A stretch of 64,000 nt of DNA from Siderastrea radians (lineage: Eukaryota > Cnidaria > Anthozoa > Scleractinia > Rhizangiidae), in NCBI GenBank assembly GCA_964017195.1, contig OZ024895.1, positions 22,940,733 through 23,004,732 of the forward strand, given 5' to 3'. Made by a program: the position numbers and the translations under genes. Of this stretch, positions 32,082 through 45,895 are shown piece by piece. Each line of letters opens with the position of its first letter. Within the stretch, counting starts at the first letter, position 1. A model generated the notes under the pieces. That model saw only the letters and a list, made by a program, of their open reading frames with translations, was not told the DNA's origin and ran no database searches.

Positions 32082-35000
32082 GTCACTGAGTAGAAATCAC
32101 ATGCATGCTTTTGTCGAATTATTTATTTATATTGCGGTCTAAAAGTAATTAAAAACTCTATAAGGAGCGTACTGGTTTTGTTGATTACGCTTTGTTAAAA
32201 TAAAAGCTTTAAATAAATTAACAACTTTGGTTGACAATTAAAAATAAAAATAAAAAAACACGGTAGAATAAAAGCGCTGTGTTCAGTAAAAAGAACAATA
32301 AGGGACAATGTTTACAATTTATTGTAGGAAATGAAAACCACCAAAAACATGTTAAGTAAAGAATAACTGCAGAAAAAAAATAAAGTTAAAAATAAACCGT
32401 TTGTTAGTTCAGTTTAGTGTTTATGTTTTAAAAACACGATGCTGTTAGTCAGTAATGGTGAAAAGAACAGCGTACATATTTCAAAACAGAATGGCGTTTA
32501 ACATTTTTCTGGAATCATATTAGTGAGAAGTTAATTTAGTAACTGAAATTCGACGTTAAAAAGTAAGAAAATATTAACGTAAAGTTATTTTTTTCTTATT
32601 CACCCGTCTGCACTGATGTGGCAAGTTTTTACAAATCATAATGGAACGTTGAAAAAATAAAATAATAAAGGGCGGAAGGGACTACAAGAAAGTATTGCTC
32701 AATTGCTTTGATTTAAATGATTACTCCTTGGGATTTCATCAAAACATCGACAACCGTGATTCGTCAGCCAAGGGAAGAAAATACACGGGTAGGATATATT
32801 TTCATGTACATTTATCAAACTGTTATGAAACTGAATATGTAGGTATAGCAAAACCCAAAACATCCGCGGAAAGCCCATCTTTCTATGAAACAATAATCAA
32901 TTGATCTATGCAAATTACAAATGAGATTTGTGCTTTTACCGTGAGCTTTTGGACAAACACTTTAAAGTGCGTGTTCTTCTTTTTGTTTCGTACAACTTTC
33001 ATCTATTGAAGTTCTGCCTTTTTTAGATCGCGTGTGGATTTGACCTTGATAGTCTGCTTTATATTTCATTGGCAATTATTGAACACTGAAGAATGAGAAA
33101 GTTTACGTTTAAGAAATTGCAAATCAAGGGTTCAATCTATTCAACGAAACAATGCGAACAAAATTTACTTAGTTTTGGGTTTCGGACTCTCCAAATTTGA
33201 TTTAAGTAAATAAAAGAACAATTCCAGACACGCCGTCTATAGCGTGTCTTCCGAATTTAAGCGTGGGTCCAGTGGCAAGTTAGAAAAGAGCGACTCGAAT
33301 AAATCGAGCTTCCAAAAAAGTTTTTTTAAATTAGTTTTAAATTTAGAAAACGTCCTTTTATATAACTTGAATTATAAAACTTTTCTGGTGTATGCATTGC
33401 AAAAGGAAATTACTCTCTAATTAAAAAATGAAAATCGCTTTGAAAGACTTGGAAAGTAACACGATCTGAAATGGTGCTAAAAATTAATACGAGTTATTAA
33501 AATTTAAAATTTAGTAAGAAATCTAATATTTATAGTTAAGTTAGCAATGCGTGAAATTCGCAGAAACTAAAAGAGGAAAATAATGTTACCTTATGATTTA
33601 AACCCGTAGTATAGCTCTTACAGTTCTTACGCTTCTAAATCACTCTCGCTTGATACCGCCGTAAATGATCCTTCGATCCGTAAATGATCCTTGCGTTGTG
33701 TCCTGCTCTTTTAAAGCCCGGGGAAACAATACCGAACGATATCACCCACCGGCGTGAGTGCCAAACCATTATCTGCATAAGGGGCGTTAACAAAGTGTAT
33801 AATACATCTCAAATGAGGGGTCTTGGAGCTGTAATTGTAGTTTTGTCTGTATTAAGAGATCTTTATCGCTACTTATCAGATCATCTGCGAACACTAGTAC
33901 ATGAATGCACGCTGTTTTGTTGTTGATTAGCTTGAAATTATTATAATTAAGCGCAAAAGGGGATTAGTGTCTTCTGCAGAAATTTTCTTTTAAGAATCGA
34001 GTGGTTCTTAAAAAAGTTGCTCGTAAAAAAGCAAATGAGAAACCTTATAAAATGAGTTTGTACTGTTAAAGCGTGACTCAGTTTTCTTATTAAGAAAATC
34101 AGATTTCAAAGAATCGTACAATTTTTTCCATGAACTGTAAACTTCCTATGATGAGAGAAATTTTCGGCAAACTGAAACCCATACTTCCATTTGTATTATA
34201 TGACGTCCATTTTTGTTCAGAGGCATTTCAAAACGCTTCTTTTAACTACCGTTTCCTTGTGGGTTTTGAAACATATCTTCAAAAGAGATTTAAAGCGCGT
34301 TAGAAAACCACGTGGTGCGCATGCGCTGAGGACGATGGCAAAGATCCAGCTTGTCTTTTAAAAGGTAAACCTCATTTTGAGCGCCAAAAGTGCTTCGTGA
34401 CTCATAAAATAAACGGGTTTTGGAAAATACAGAGATTAGACAAGCGCAGGAAAATAATTTAAAATTAAAAGACACCCGGCTCGCTAAGAGACGGTAGTCT
34501 TTAAAACGCCAGCTTTCGTTTTTTCCTTTACAACTTTCCATGCCAATATAAAAGATAAAACTTGCCCGTTTTAATTTTTGGCCGTCTCTTAAGTGCTACG
34601 CAAGTGACTCAACTTCTGGCGCTGGTGGAGTTTACTGTTTGATTTATTGAAGCACAGTAGAGGTTTGTGGTAAAACAATGCACGAGCCGGACAAATATTT
34701 ACAGAAGACGTAAAAAAAAGGCGCACGAAACAATCGCTTACTCAAAGAGTACTTTGTGCCAATTCGTAAAATGACAATATGAAATTATGAAAGGAAATAA
34801 TGACACGCTCTTGGAATAAGCTTTACTCATGGTTTCCATATAAGATGAGAAAAACCTGTAAATGCAGAGTCATAAAAGGGTGCCTTGTTTGACTTTGGGA
34901 CAGGGCGTGTAACGCGTTTAATTCCGTACTCAAGATGAGCGAGAAATAGTGTATGAGTGCGAAAATTTGAGCACATCTGCATTGCCTGTTCACAAGTGCA

Positions 35001-38000
35001 TAACAATAAACAATCACGTATGAGCGAAAAAGAGATAACCCTCGTTAATCCATGCGCAAAATGTCTTTTGGAAAACCTTAGGGCTGGGTGTTGGCTGAAA
35101 CAACAGATAAACATATGCCCGACCGCACATGGCCCAGATGCAGAGAAAAAAGTAGTCCTCTGGCAGTTCTCGGTCCAAACAGACAAACATGTGAGACAGC
35201 TAGGCTTCATTCAATAAACATGATCATGAATGAGCCACATGTCTTCATAAAAGGGTTTTTGCATAATCATTTGAACCCTTTGGAAAATGAGTGGGATCAA
35301 TTGTCTCAGTTTATTATTCCCGAAGCCGTGTCGAGTGTTAACCGCAAGTGATGGAAATACAGGCAGATGAATGGGGCCTTTTGACCGCTCATTAACTGTG
35401 TCACGAGGAAAAGACTGCACGTGTAGTTAATAACTCATGAGGGTAACAATCACGCCGCGATTCTTAAGGAAAATGCGGACGCTTCGTATTACGACTAGCT
35501 GAGCCAGCGACCAAAATCTCAATTCCCGTGTAGAGATATGGGACGAAAAATGACCAAGGCTGATCCTGTTTAGATAAAAAAAAAAGATGACTTTGGGATG
35601 AAAACGGTTCATTCAAAGAGGCGTAATATAATTTATTTCCAAAGAATTTAATAGTATTTCGCAAAGCAAAGTAATTAAGTGGACTGTCTTACAAGTAAGC
35701 ACTTTTAGTGGAAAAATAGCTCTCTTTTTTTCTCTGTGTTCAAGACAATAACGTCAATTGATGACCTTATGAGCCGTGACTAGAATGGACAGAGGGCAAA
35801 TAAAGGCTAATAAAGGATTTCCTCTTACGCAGGCCGAAAAGGAGCCGTTTTGAAAAGAGACAATCTAGAGAAAATTGTAAAACGTTTTGACTGGCTTGCC
35901 GCAGCGAAATGGCCATCATCTCTAATACTGTAAGGGAAAATAGCGATGTAATTTAATTCACGTGCAACGTTTTGGCACCTGAATCGGCACAAGTTAAAAT
36001 TAACGTGTTTCTGAATGAATACAAAAACGCTCGCTTACCTGGAGTTAGATGAGGAAATATTGCATTTTTTCGTACCTCGCTCCGGTATCCAGGAGCACGT
36101 CTTTAATAAACTAATCTTTTGTTTGATCGATTTAATTAGCATTCATAATTGTTGTTTTATTTTTATAAAATAGAATTAAAACGGGACTTCAAACAACACC
36201 TTTGCAAAAACGAGAAGCCCTTAAACGCAAGTAATTTTTCCCCCTTAGAAAAAAATCGATTTACCTTCGCTTGTAAACTAAAATCTCCCCATTTACATTT
36301 TTACGTTTATTTTAAAACTCAAGCTACTGTCATTTTTCTTTGAAAGTTGACAGCGAAGCCAGAAGAACAAAACGAGAGAAAAAAGGAATTCAATACCACT
36401 CTTGCCAAACTCCTAATACACATTTTAAAGTGCCATGTCTCGATTAACACCACTCACGTGCTAATAAAAAAACCTACCTTCCGTAAAATGTACGTAACGT
36501 GGCAAAAAGAGCGCTGATATTTTATTTTTCAGTTTAGCTCGCTAAAAGGTTCCTCACCTCGCCAAGAACAATAGCATTCGTTAATTTTTTTTCTCAGAGT
36601 ATAATTATGCTCAAAAGGGGTGGATGGCTAATTCTGTCTTTTCGTTTTCACGCAATTACCTAAAATTCAGTCGAGATTTAGTCGTAATTCAATGATTTCA
36701 GTTTTATCCACTAGAGGTGTAACGTATTCTTTAACGCAAACTGGCAAACTTGGCCGCGCTAGAAAGAGTCGTGCAGTTGGGCTGGCTAGCTGATATTTGA
36801 TTAGCGCAAGCCACGAATCTAAACAATGACAAAAATCAAAGTTTTACCTCTAAATGGTCCACCTGCAGTTAAATGTCTCCAGTTATATTTCAGATGGAAT
36901 ATCAGGTGTCAGCGTAGGATATCTTCGCACGTTTTTCACGCTTTACTTCAAAGAGTTTTTGGTGCATTTCGTTCCGCTCGATCCACCGCAAAGACATGAC
37001 TTGTAAAAACAATATTCACTGATCGAGCTCTTTAAAAGAAAGGCACAACATATTAAATGTCACTGCCTTTCAACGGTAGTAAAATTAAGAGGTCTTCCTA
37101 CTTCTCTGTCTAAACTAGTTTGCTCTTCATTTGTTATCAGCTGCGCTTAACTCTCAGCCCCTTCAGTAATACATGTTTCAGCTCGAACAAACCTGGCTTT
37201 GTCTGTTTATGCTAACTTATTTCCTTAACATATTACATTTCTAAGTATCAGACTTACGTATAGACATATAAGTGCAGGCAATACGGTGTTTTATCTCTCA
37301 GTTGATGTATCAGACAGTAGCCCACCATTTAGCTCTTATTCGCAACTTATTATTTGGAAGAGATTTGTACGTGATAAGGAAGACGCCAAAACAATGTTAA
37401 TTGGACTCTTTTTATTCTAAATCTCTAGCTATAAACACTCCGTTTTGGCAGGCTTGTTGACGAACCCCAATCATATTTGGTGCTCAATCATATATGATTT
37501 CGCGGAATACGGACAAAAAACAGCAGCTTCATAAACTCGAGTGGTAGCTTATCGTCTAATCTTCTCACAGTTTACTGAAAACACACTGTTTACGGAAAGC
37601 CTATGTCATTAAGTCTTCTATTTTAGAGCCAGATTTCTATACTGAAGAACAATATACACACACATGCTTCGCAATAACCATAACTTGGTGAGGTTTTCGA
37701 TTGACGCCAGTTTGCCTGCGTTGCTTTATTTGTCTCTTAGCTCAGAAAAAAGCTTTACTTAGTTTTATAATATAATCAAAACGTTTTAACTCTAGAATAT
37801 TCGTATTTATATTGCAAAACTTCTGGAAAACTTTCAACGTCGATTTATTTTCAATCACGAAATGCATTGCTTAAGAGCTCTGATAATTATAAAACAAACA
37901 TTTTTTGACAACAAATTGGATAATAAGTTGACGCTATTGTTTCCTTAAAATGCGATCTGTCAGAATTCAAGACTTAGTTAGCATCAAGGTTTGAAAAGTT

Positions 38001-40147
38001 TTTCGGTAACACAAAAGAGAGCAAATTTTGAAACGTCCATCAAAACAGACCGACAAAACTCCCCTTAAGACACCAAAACGGAACGCTTGTCAAAGAACGC
38101 ATTAGCTCTAATTAGCTCTAATGCTAATGGACAATAGACGCTATGAAACTCCCTTCGACGCTTATAATAAGGTAATGGCCAAGAGTTTGCTGGGACTGCT
38201 AATACAATGAGGAATTTGAACGTAAAATGGCAGAGTGGTCTCCGAAACACCTGCGATTGAACTACATGTGCGTGCAAAACAGTTAAATAGTGTAAAGTTT
38301 CACTCCATTCACCCGGAAACCAAAAATGCTGTGTACTTTGGCTAGGCTTTCCACTTTCCATTAGCGTGACCTGGCTTTCATTTGCATTTTGCCGATGAAA
38401 GCTTAACAACGTGGACAGTTTTTGGCAAAGTTCTCTCTTTATTTTTAAGTCACGCGTATCATAAGCCAGGAGCACGCTTCGTGTTTCCTATTTTTCCAAA
38501 GAATTGTTTTTTAGTATATTTCTTTTGGAAAAATGGCTTAGCTAAAAGTGCAAAAAGTTGGAGCTACTTTTCTCTGAGAGCTAGAAAATCATGAATATTT
38601 GGGTAATATAGCTTACATGTAATTAAAGGGCAGTATGCTCTGAAGGAAAAAATGTTGGCCTCTAGATTCTTTTCCCGAAATATTTACTTCTTATAAACCG
38701 AGCGCGAGGGCGGTACTGGGAGAATATTGCCTGAGGGCAATACTCTCCCACTACGTGCCAAGCTAGTGAGGGTTAATAAAAAGTTTATCATATGGCTTTG
38801 CCCAATACTTTACCACTTGAAAAGTGAGCCCTGGTGGATTGGGATCAATAAAACAGTTTACCGGAAAACGTTCAAAACCCAGCAGTTTTATTTCATACGA
38901 AAAAATTATATCACACAAGAAACACAAAAAACTTTCAAAGAAACTGTCTCTTTTTATTTAGCTTCTAATCATTCGGACTTCTTGAATCAAATTTAGTTTC
39001 GAATTTTCTATATTCCCGCTTTGCCAGCCGGGCATTGACATCCCTCATAATGCCCGTGGACATTACGGTAAAATCCAGCCCCGGGTATTGGCCAATCACA
39101 GCACGCGTAATATATTTACAAGCTTTAGCCACATAATCAAAAATAATATAAAGCTGCTCTGTCTAAAACCTACTTTCCGTTGAAAACCAAAATTCAACTG
39201 CAATTGACGATAGTTAATGTTACAAAGAGCAAGGTACGTTTATAAAATTTAGAATTGTGTACGTTGAAGGGTTCTTGCTCCTAATGCATTTGTAAAATAA
39301 GTGCAGTTGGTGAACCACCCTCCCCCCACGGCCCGCTTTCTTAAAGAAAATTACCGTTGTCTTTTTATACTGTATATAGCAAACCATAATCCCAAAAGAC
39401 CTAATATGCCCCGCTATCTCGATTACCCGTTATCTTGAATCCCTTACTCTCTCGCACTAAAATCAATCAGTTCCTCGGGTTTGTTTGCTATTGCCTGCCT
39501 CGAACTCGGTTATCTCGAATCCCCCACTATTTCGAAACAAGTATGGCTTCCCGTAGCCCAAACGAACACTCTGTACCTCGAACTGCAGTAACTGTGAAAT
39601 TCACTAACTGAATGACAACAGAAACTAACGTTGCCCCAAATCTAGTATGGTAAAATTCAAAAACAAAGACTTGATAATTAACCGTTAGAATTATGTTCGC
39701 CCAGGAGGGTACCCTGTGATGACCAATATGTTGAATCAGTGTTGAATTTATGTTGAGCAGAAATAGCCACATTTGTATATAGAAACCTTTAGAAAACACT
39801 CCACAACGTCAGCATGTCAGTAACTTCAGTAACGTCAGCATGTTAGTAACTTGTATCTAGTACCTTATACTTAGTTATGTCTATAGTGGTTTTAGAAATT
39901 GTTGTAGTAATTTTATTATTCCTTTTGATATAACATATTCTTGTAATTTTTATTCAATAGTAATTCAGTCTTCGGACTGCGAATGTTGATGTTCAATAAA
40001 CGATATTATTTATTTATTTATTTCATCATGATGGTTCACTTTTGTCCAAAAGCAGTATATTTGACACCATTCTCGCTATGGTGAACCCTGCTATCTCGAA
40101 CAAGTTGAGGGATTCTACTGGATTGTGCAGAGGTCTACCAAGGTGGA
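32082..40147. other. Gene-poor 8-kb stretch upstream of the bHLH gene
   Basis: AT-rich sequence with no exon I can support. The short open frames (for example 34827-35210 and 38065-38475, both - strand) lack motifs and overlap frames on the other strand. Around 38690-38770 is a 'ggcggtactgggagaatatt' / 'aatactctcccac' hairpin that looks like a MITE end. Around 39850-40025 the text ending 'aataaacgatattatttatttattt' looks like a LINE 3' tail. The rest could hold cis-regulatory DNA for the neighbouring bHLH gene. Confidence 0.4.
39840..40026 (+). mobile_element. LINE 3' UTR/tail fragment
   Basis: Untranslated text ending 'gttcaataaacg' followed by (TTTA)n, the usual form of CR1/L2-like LINE tails, with no upstream ORF. 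Recognition is by style only. Confidence 0.4.
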
Positions 40148-40514
40148 TACGGCCCGTTTCAAACGTCGTGCTACTGCCGTGTCGAACTCCATTGATCGAA
40201 TTAAATTTGATTTAAGCTCGGCGGTAGCACGACGTTTAAAACCAAGTCGTGCTACTGCTGTGTAGCACGTCAAGCTGTGCCGAGCTCAATGCATAAAATA
40301 TGTTAAATACATTAGAATACATTTTAAAAGTTGGCTAAACCGCCATTTTGGACTTGTTCATACAATCGCTTTCAGTGTTTTGTTTTCGGCAACAGCTATT
40401 TTATTTCACTAAATTAAACAGTCGACGTCTGAAACCAATTGAAGCCGTGCTACAGTCGTGCCACAGTCGAGCCAGCTTAGCACGGCAGTAGCACGATGTT
40501 TGAAACAGGCCTAC
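40148..40514. mobile_element. 361-bp MITE, 31-bp TIRs, TAC duplication
   Basis: GGCCCGTTTCAAACGTCGTG at 40151 and the complement of GGCCTGTTTCAAACATCGTG ending at 40511; two mismatches in 31 bp. TAC precedes and follows it, a 3-bp duplication, which with the GGCC start suggests PIF/Harbinger mobilisation. Internal 'cgtgctac' motifs repeat in both orientations. Confidence 0.8.
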
Positions 40515-41089
40515 CTCTCTTTCGTACGAAGGAAGGTCACCGTCTTGTGGAGTGGGTTCCGGATGACATCCTTCATTCCTTTACTTCACCTTCCCCGCCC
40601 CGCCCCCCCCCGACTCCGAAGACGGACACCTATGTTAAAAGCGGATAGTCGAAGTCGGAAGTGGATAATTAGCAATCATTACAGGAAACCTTGACGTACA
40701 TAAGCTCATAATCTTTGAGGTCATGTTCCACAAGAAAAAGTGAAGTAATTGTTTTATGGGGAAACAAGTATATACGACGTTTCGACGTCTCCTTGTGATT
40801 ATCGCTAATTTTTCATTTTAAATTTGAGAATTACGTTCTTAGTATGAATTAAAATTTGGTTGATCCCAGCCTCAACGTTTTTAATTTATATTATGTCATT
40901 AAATAAGGTTTTTCAGTATAGAAAAAATTAAGATCAGCTGGTGTAGTGTACAATCAGCGCCTGATCCAGGGGCAGGTTCCAGGGAGTCGGGCTTCCTTCC
41001 ACCCTCCTTCAAACTTGAACTTTTGAAGAAGAGAAGAGCAAAGAATGAAATCCGCTATGATCAAGTTTACCTGGAAATCTAATCAGTTG
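40515..41089. other. Intergenic, nothing recognised
   Basis: Includes a CCCCGCCCC-type pyrimidine patch near 40590-40615; no gene or defined repeat. Confidence 0.35.
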
Positions 41090-43035
41090 TTTTAAGAGGG
41101 TGCTAATGGGGGTAACCAATTGTCAGTTAACTACTAATTTTTCGGCCAATTGTCAGTTAACTACTAAATATTGTAGTTAGCTATTAACTTTCCTTTTCTT
41201 ACATCGAAAATTATTGCTTCATAACCCGAATTTTTCCTCACTTCAGCACGTCAATCATCCTTGGGGGTGGACCTTACTCAAATCAATAAATAAATTACAA
41301 TTTCCAGACATGAAAATAATTATTAAAAAAAACAACAATCAAATCAGAAATCTTACTCATAATGAAAGAGAAAGACAGTCCAAACTATTGAGAATGATGA
41401 GAAAGTTGTTTTTGTTTTTGTTTAGTTGTTTAGTCTGCTCAGAGGGTCTGTCATTCTGACCCGTAATCAATTATTGACGAGTTCTAAATCAGGCCAAACG
41501 AGGTCAACCCACGTTCGCGTGCTGGACAGTAGTCAAATATCTAATTGGATCAGCTTCAAGTCAAACGCACCGAGTTTAAACTTGACCGTTTGTTGTAAAA
41601 TTCCCATAAAATCTGTCAAATGTTTACATACTATGTCCACTGAATTGTGTTTCGCCAAGTCAAACGGCACGCGATCTCTGTATCATTCGAATGCCGACCG
41701 TTTGTCATGAACTTGATAAAAACTTAGAATAGCTTATTCTAAGTTTTTATCGAGATCACCATAGCTTGCATGGCAGGCGCGGAAAGGGGAGGAAAAAGGG
41801 TTGAAATTATTCGCGAAAGCGAACAACGAGCTCGGAGCTCGAAAGGAATGGAGAGGTCGCGCCCACTACCAGGCCATTGTTTCAGGCCGCATTTTACTTT
41901 CGCCAAAATCGTGATTGGTCAGAATTCCTTAATATTCCTTCTTAACAATCAAACAGTTTGTAATGTGTAAAAAACGTTTGTTTTTCAATGTATTAATGGA
42001 CCCTGCCTTTCCGGGACTGTTTGTATGGATCGAGAAAGATCGAGACCCTGTCAAATGCAACGCATGCGCAGTTAACCAGAAAAGTGTGTCTGCATGGTTT
42101 AGTGAAAATGCACTGTTTTCTTCGGAACCGCTCTTTAGAATTTCATGAAACTTGGTAGAATAATAGTTCAGTACATGCTTAACTCGCCTGTACACAAAAA
42201 TTGAAATCCGACAGAGGACATGTTCAGAAAACGTTGAAATACAAAACACAAAATTACAGAAGATCTCTCAGACATAATTTCACCAGACCAGTGTCAATAG
42301 GGCAGTATTTTCCCGATTTTCCTAGAGACAGATGATGGAAAAAATCTATCGATTCGATTTCCGAAAATAAATCGGACCCATTATGTTGCCATGGCAACGG
42401 TACTTAGTCCAATATAACATATCAAAATATAATATTTTTTAGCCGATTTTGCACCTTGCTAATTTTGGCCGCCCAATTGCCAGTGCAGTTTGAAAATAAC
42501 GACTAATAATGCATAGGTACAAGAAACCTGTGTTCGGCCACCTTAAGTACTCGAAATTCGTGTTTCTAAATTTCCATTCAACATAGTTATAAAATGGGGT
42601 TGGAAGGCCTGCATGACTCCTTTCCTCTCCCCTCCGCCATCGAGAACCCTTTTCCCTCCGACTCCTTTCTGCGACTGTCACACAGTCTACTTTGACCACG
42701 CCACTCAAAGCCATCACAGAGATCAAGGTCCAAGTTACGCTCCCTCTTGGCTGGCATGGCACTTTTGCATTGGAAGTAACCCAAATAACAGTGAATACCG
42801 CTACCAGGTCATGCAGCGTGACATGTAAATATCACGAAATAGCCTCGCTGTTAAGAAAATCTTTCTTGCTTTCAAAACATCAACAATCGTATTCAATATA
42901 ATTAATAAAATGTCAGTTAACTGTTCACTTTTAATTTATCAGTTAACTACTAATTTTTTGGCCAAATGTCAGTTAACTACTATTATTTTGGCCAATTGTC
43001 AGTTAACTACTAATCCCATTAGCACCCTCTTTTAA
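41090..43035. mobile_element. 1.93-kb TIR transposon with iterated subterminal motifs
   Basis: GAGGGTGCTAATGGG begins at 41096 and its complement ends at 43029, with TTTTAA on both sides (41090-41095, 43030-43035). Inside both ends the unit 'ggccaattgtcagttaacta' is repeated two to four times, direct at each end and inverted between ends. These are likely transposase-binding iterons. The interior has several short open frames on both strands (for example 41770-41970, + strand, MAGAERGGKRVEIIRESEQR) but no recognised transposase, so it is probably non-autonomous. Confidence 0.8.
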
Positions 43036-45895
43036 TTGTTGTGCATCGCTGCTCTCCTTGGTTTAGGAGCTATTAAATGTATGACGAAAATATTTTGTAA
43101 ATTAAAAAGGTTTTCATTGTTTTAAATTTGCTAAAGTTGGGCTATCATTCTTTGGAGTTTGGAGCATCAAGCACAGATTTCATTGCCTTTTGGATTCTCC
43201 TATCAAAAACTCGTAGCCGCCCTCCTGACTTTTATGGCGGCTAAATTATCGATTGTTTTCATATTTAAACGTGTCTTTAGAAAACACCGTCAGACAAGCG
43301 AAGTGTTCTTAACTAAACTTAGCTAAATCTCAACCTGGGTACCGGGCATTTAATATCTGTTCGGATACGTTGGAAAACCCGAATTTCTTCAGATACTGGG
43401 ATTAGTTGTGACCGACACAAGCTTTCTTCTGTTAAAATACCAACTAAATTTTCCGAGAGATGGAAAAATAACGCTACTTGTTTCTAGAGGGACAAAAATG
43501 TTATTTTGGGTAAGAAAAATGTCCAGCTAGGGTTTGGGAGAGGCAACAACGGCTCGTAGTTCAGACTGCCTTCCCGTAAATGTTATGCTGCTTCAATATT
43601 CAGAACGAACTGTGTTAATTTAATGAATGTCATTTTAAAAGATTTAAAACTATTTTCGTTGGACGCCGCTGTGGGTATTGTGGTTCAGAAAAGAAAATGG
43701 ATTATTTTGTTTTTTTAGATCTGTTTAATATCTCGGGTTAACGTGCGTTATTTAATCAAACTCGATCAGTGAATTCCAAGCTTTCTCACTTAGTTCTTAT
43801 CCACGCATGTTATGAGCGAGTAGCTCTACTTTTTGACATATAACGATACCACGTCAAGTGCCACTGCATTCAAGTTTTCGCCGAGAAGCAAACGTTTGGC
43901 CAAAAATATGGAAACAAGTCAGGAATGATGACAGAACCTGAGAATTTGATAAAACAAGTATTGGCTGGGGCTTGTTGGATTTGAGGTAATTTTTATATAC
44001 ACATAGGAGGTCATTTATCACTTCATATTCCATCACGCGCGTGAGGGATGATTGTAGCTGTAGATGAGCCTGGTGATTCTTGTCAGGAAGCGACTAGAGA
44101 ACAGTCCACTTGCGAGTTGACCAAGACCAATAAATACATGCAAACACTTAAGACACATTTTTACAGGGCTAGTCTCAATCTGAAGTAAAATGTGCAAAAT
44201 GCCTGTGAGAAACTGCTGAATCCTAAGATAAACAATACTCACAGTTGTGAATATTTCATCTTATCACTGGTATTTGTAAATATTTTACATCAGATTGAGA
44301 CTTATCCTGTACAACTGCGTCTTTTGTCTTTGTATTCAGCTGTCTTGGTGAACTCGATATTGGACTGTTCACTTCAGTATCTTAAAAGCTGAGCAGTCTG
44401 GGCGCGAATTCGGCTTTGTGAGGGCTTCTGGGATCGCTCGGACTCTGCACTAAAGTGAGGAATAGCGTATTCTTCTACTCCCCCTTCCTCCCCGAAATAG
44501 AACATACATGCACTCGCAGACTGATTCATGTTTAAGAAAATGGAGTTATTATATCCAAAAATGTAAATTTTGGATATGCAGCTGCCACAAGCTTAAATGG
44601 TTTCGCAAAAGACCAAAATTCACTGGTGCATGGAACTGGTAAAAAAAGAAAAAACAAAAAAAAGGACACGAAGCTCCTTTTCAAAATAGCCCACTTAAAA
44701 AGGCACTCAGGTTATCAAAGCTAAGCCTTTTACTTCAATATCAGGCCTTCTAAGTCGCGGATCTGTTGCAGCTGTCTTCTTCCTTTAAAAACATTACTTT
44801 ATCCTTTCTCGCCGTTATTGTCATAATTTCCCGTTTTGGTTTTCAAGGAGGCCAAAGGTAAGTGCATTATTATAGGAAACTGTCGAGACCTAAAATTTCC
44901 GCTCCGTTTTCGCGATATTTTTTACATCGTTAAATCGTCAAATCTCGCATAGCTTCTACTCGTACTGGACTAGATTTCCCACAGCCAGGCACGAAAAAAC
45001 TGAGATCAGGGTACAACATTTACAGCGCACCTCCGTGAATTCGGCCACCAATAAGACATGAAAATCTCGCCTTGTTACCTGGAATGGCCAACTTGATGAT
45101 TTTAGTGTAGATTGTTTACCATACATGAAAAGGATAAAGGGTATCATAGAAAGAAAGGCGATGAGGATATGAAAAGAGAATAGGATTTGCAACTTATGAT
45201 AAACTGAATCACCTTTTACCCAGTAATATGCACCTTTTACCCAGTTCTTAGAAAACAGAAATTTCTTCGATTATTGTTAAATTTCTTTTTTTTTAACTGC
45301 AATATAACCAAAAAATGCAACCAATTTCAACCAATCACCCAACTGTGGACGCTTGTAGAGTCTCCACTACAAGTCAGACGCTGAAATCAGTTTCAATTAA
45401 ATAACTGGCTATCCACAAGATGTAAACAAATTCAACGATTACATGTACAGAAACTAGTTGCGCAGCAAACTACAAAATTCGGGAGCTGATATTTTAACCA
45501 TTTGAATACGACGTATTTAACTAATATTGTTAAAAACGGTTTTATTTTCAATCTTAGATTGAAGCCGGAGACATGCACAAAGTTCAGTTAATCGAAGATT
45601 TCTTGATTTGAATCTTCTTAACTGAAAGAAGCGATAAACGTGAAAGAAACTCCTCGCCTCTCGAAGCACATATTTTAAAAAAATATATTTCTCGGTGAAG
45701 TCAACCGCAATTTTAATTTGCTTTCCATATTCTATTCCTTCTAGACAACAAAATCAGAGTTCCTTTTATCTAGGAATTTTAAAGTCCTTACCTTAAAATT
45801 AAAATTTTAAATTTTTTAAACTGACAAATGTACCATTTACAGTAAAATTAAGAACACCCTTAAAAAAAACTGATAGTAATTTCCAGTCTTTGTCA
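43036..45895. other. Intergenic 3' of the GPCR gene; nothing recognised
   Basis: AT-rich, no exon supported. A palindromic 'tcacgcgcgtga' sits at 44033-44044. Two stretches around 44160-44190 and 44285-44310 share inverted text ('agtctcaatctgaagtaaaat' against 'cagattgagact'), a small hairpin-like repeat. Confidence 0.35.

Noticed and set aside
34827..35351. Overlapping frames on both strands (64-127 codons)
   Set aside because: Mutually overlapping, no motifs; they look like chance openness in one less AT-rich patch.
38065..38475. 136-codon - strand frame
   Set aside because: No recognisable domain, no TATA or splice context, and composition like random intergenic DNA.
41090..43035. LTR retrotransposon interpretation of the repeated ends
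   Set aside because: Ends are inverted, not direct, and no gag/pol or primer-binding site is present.
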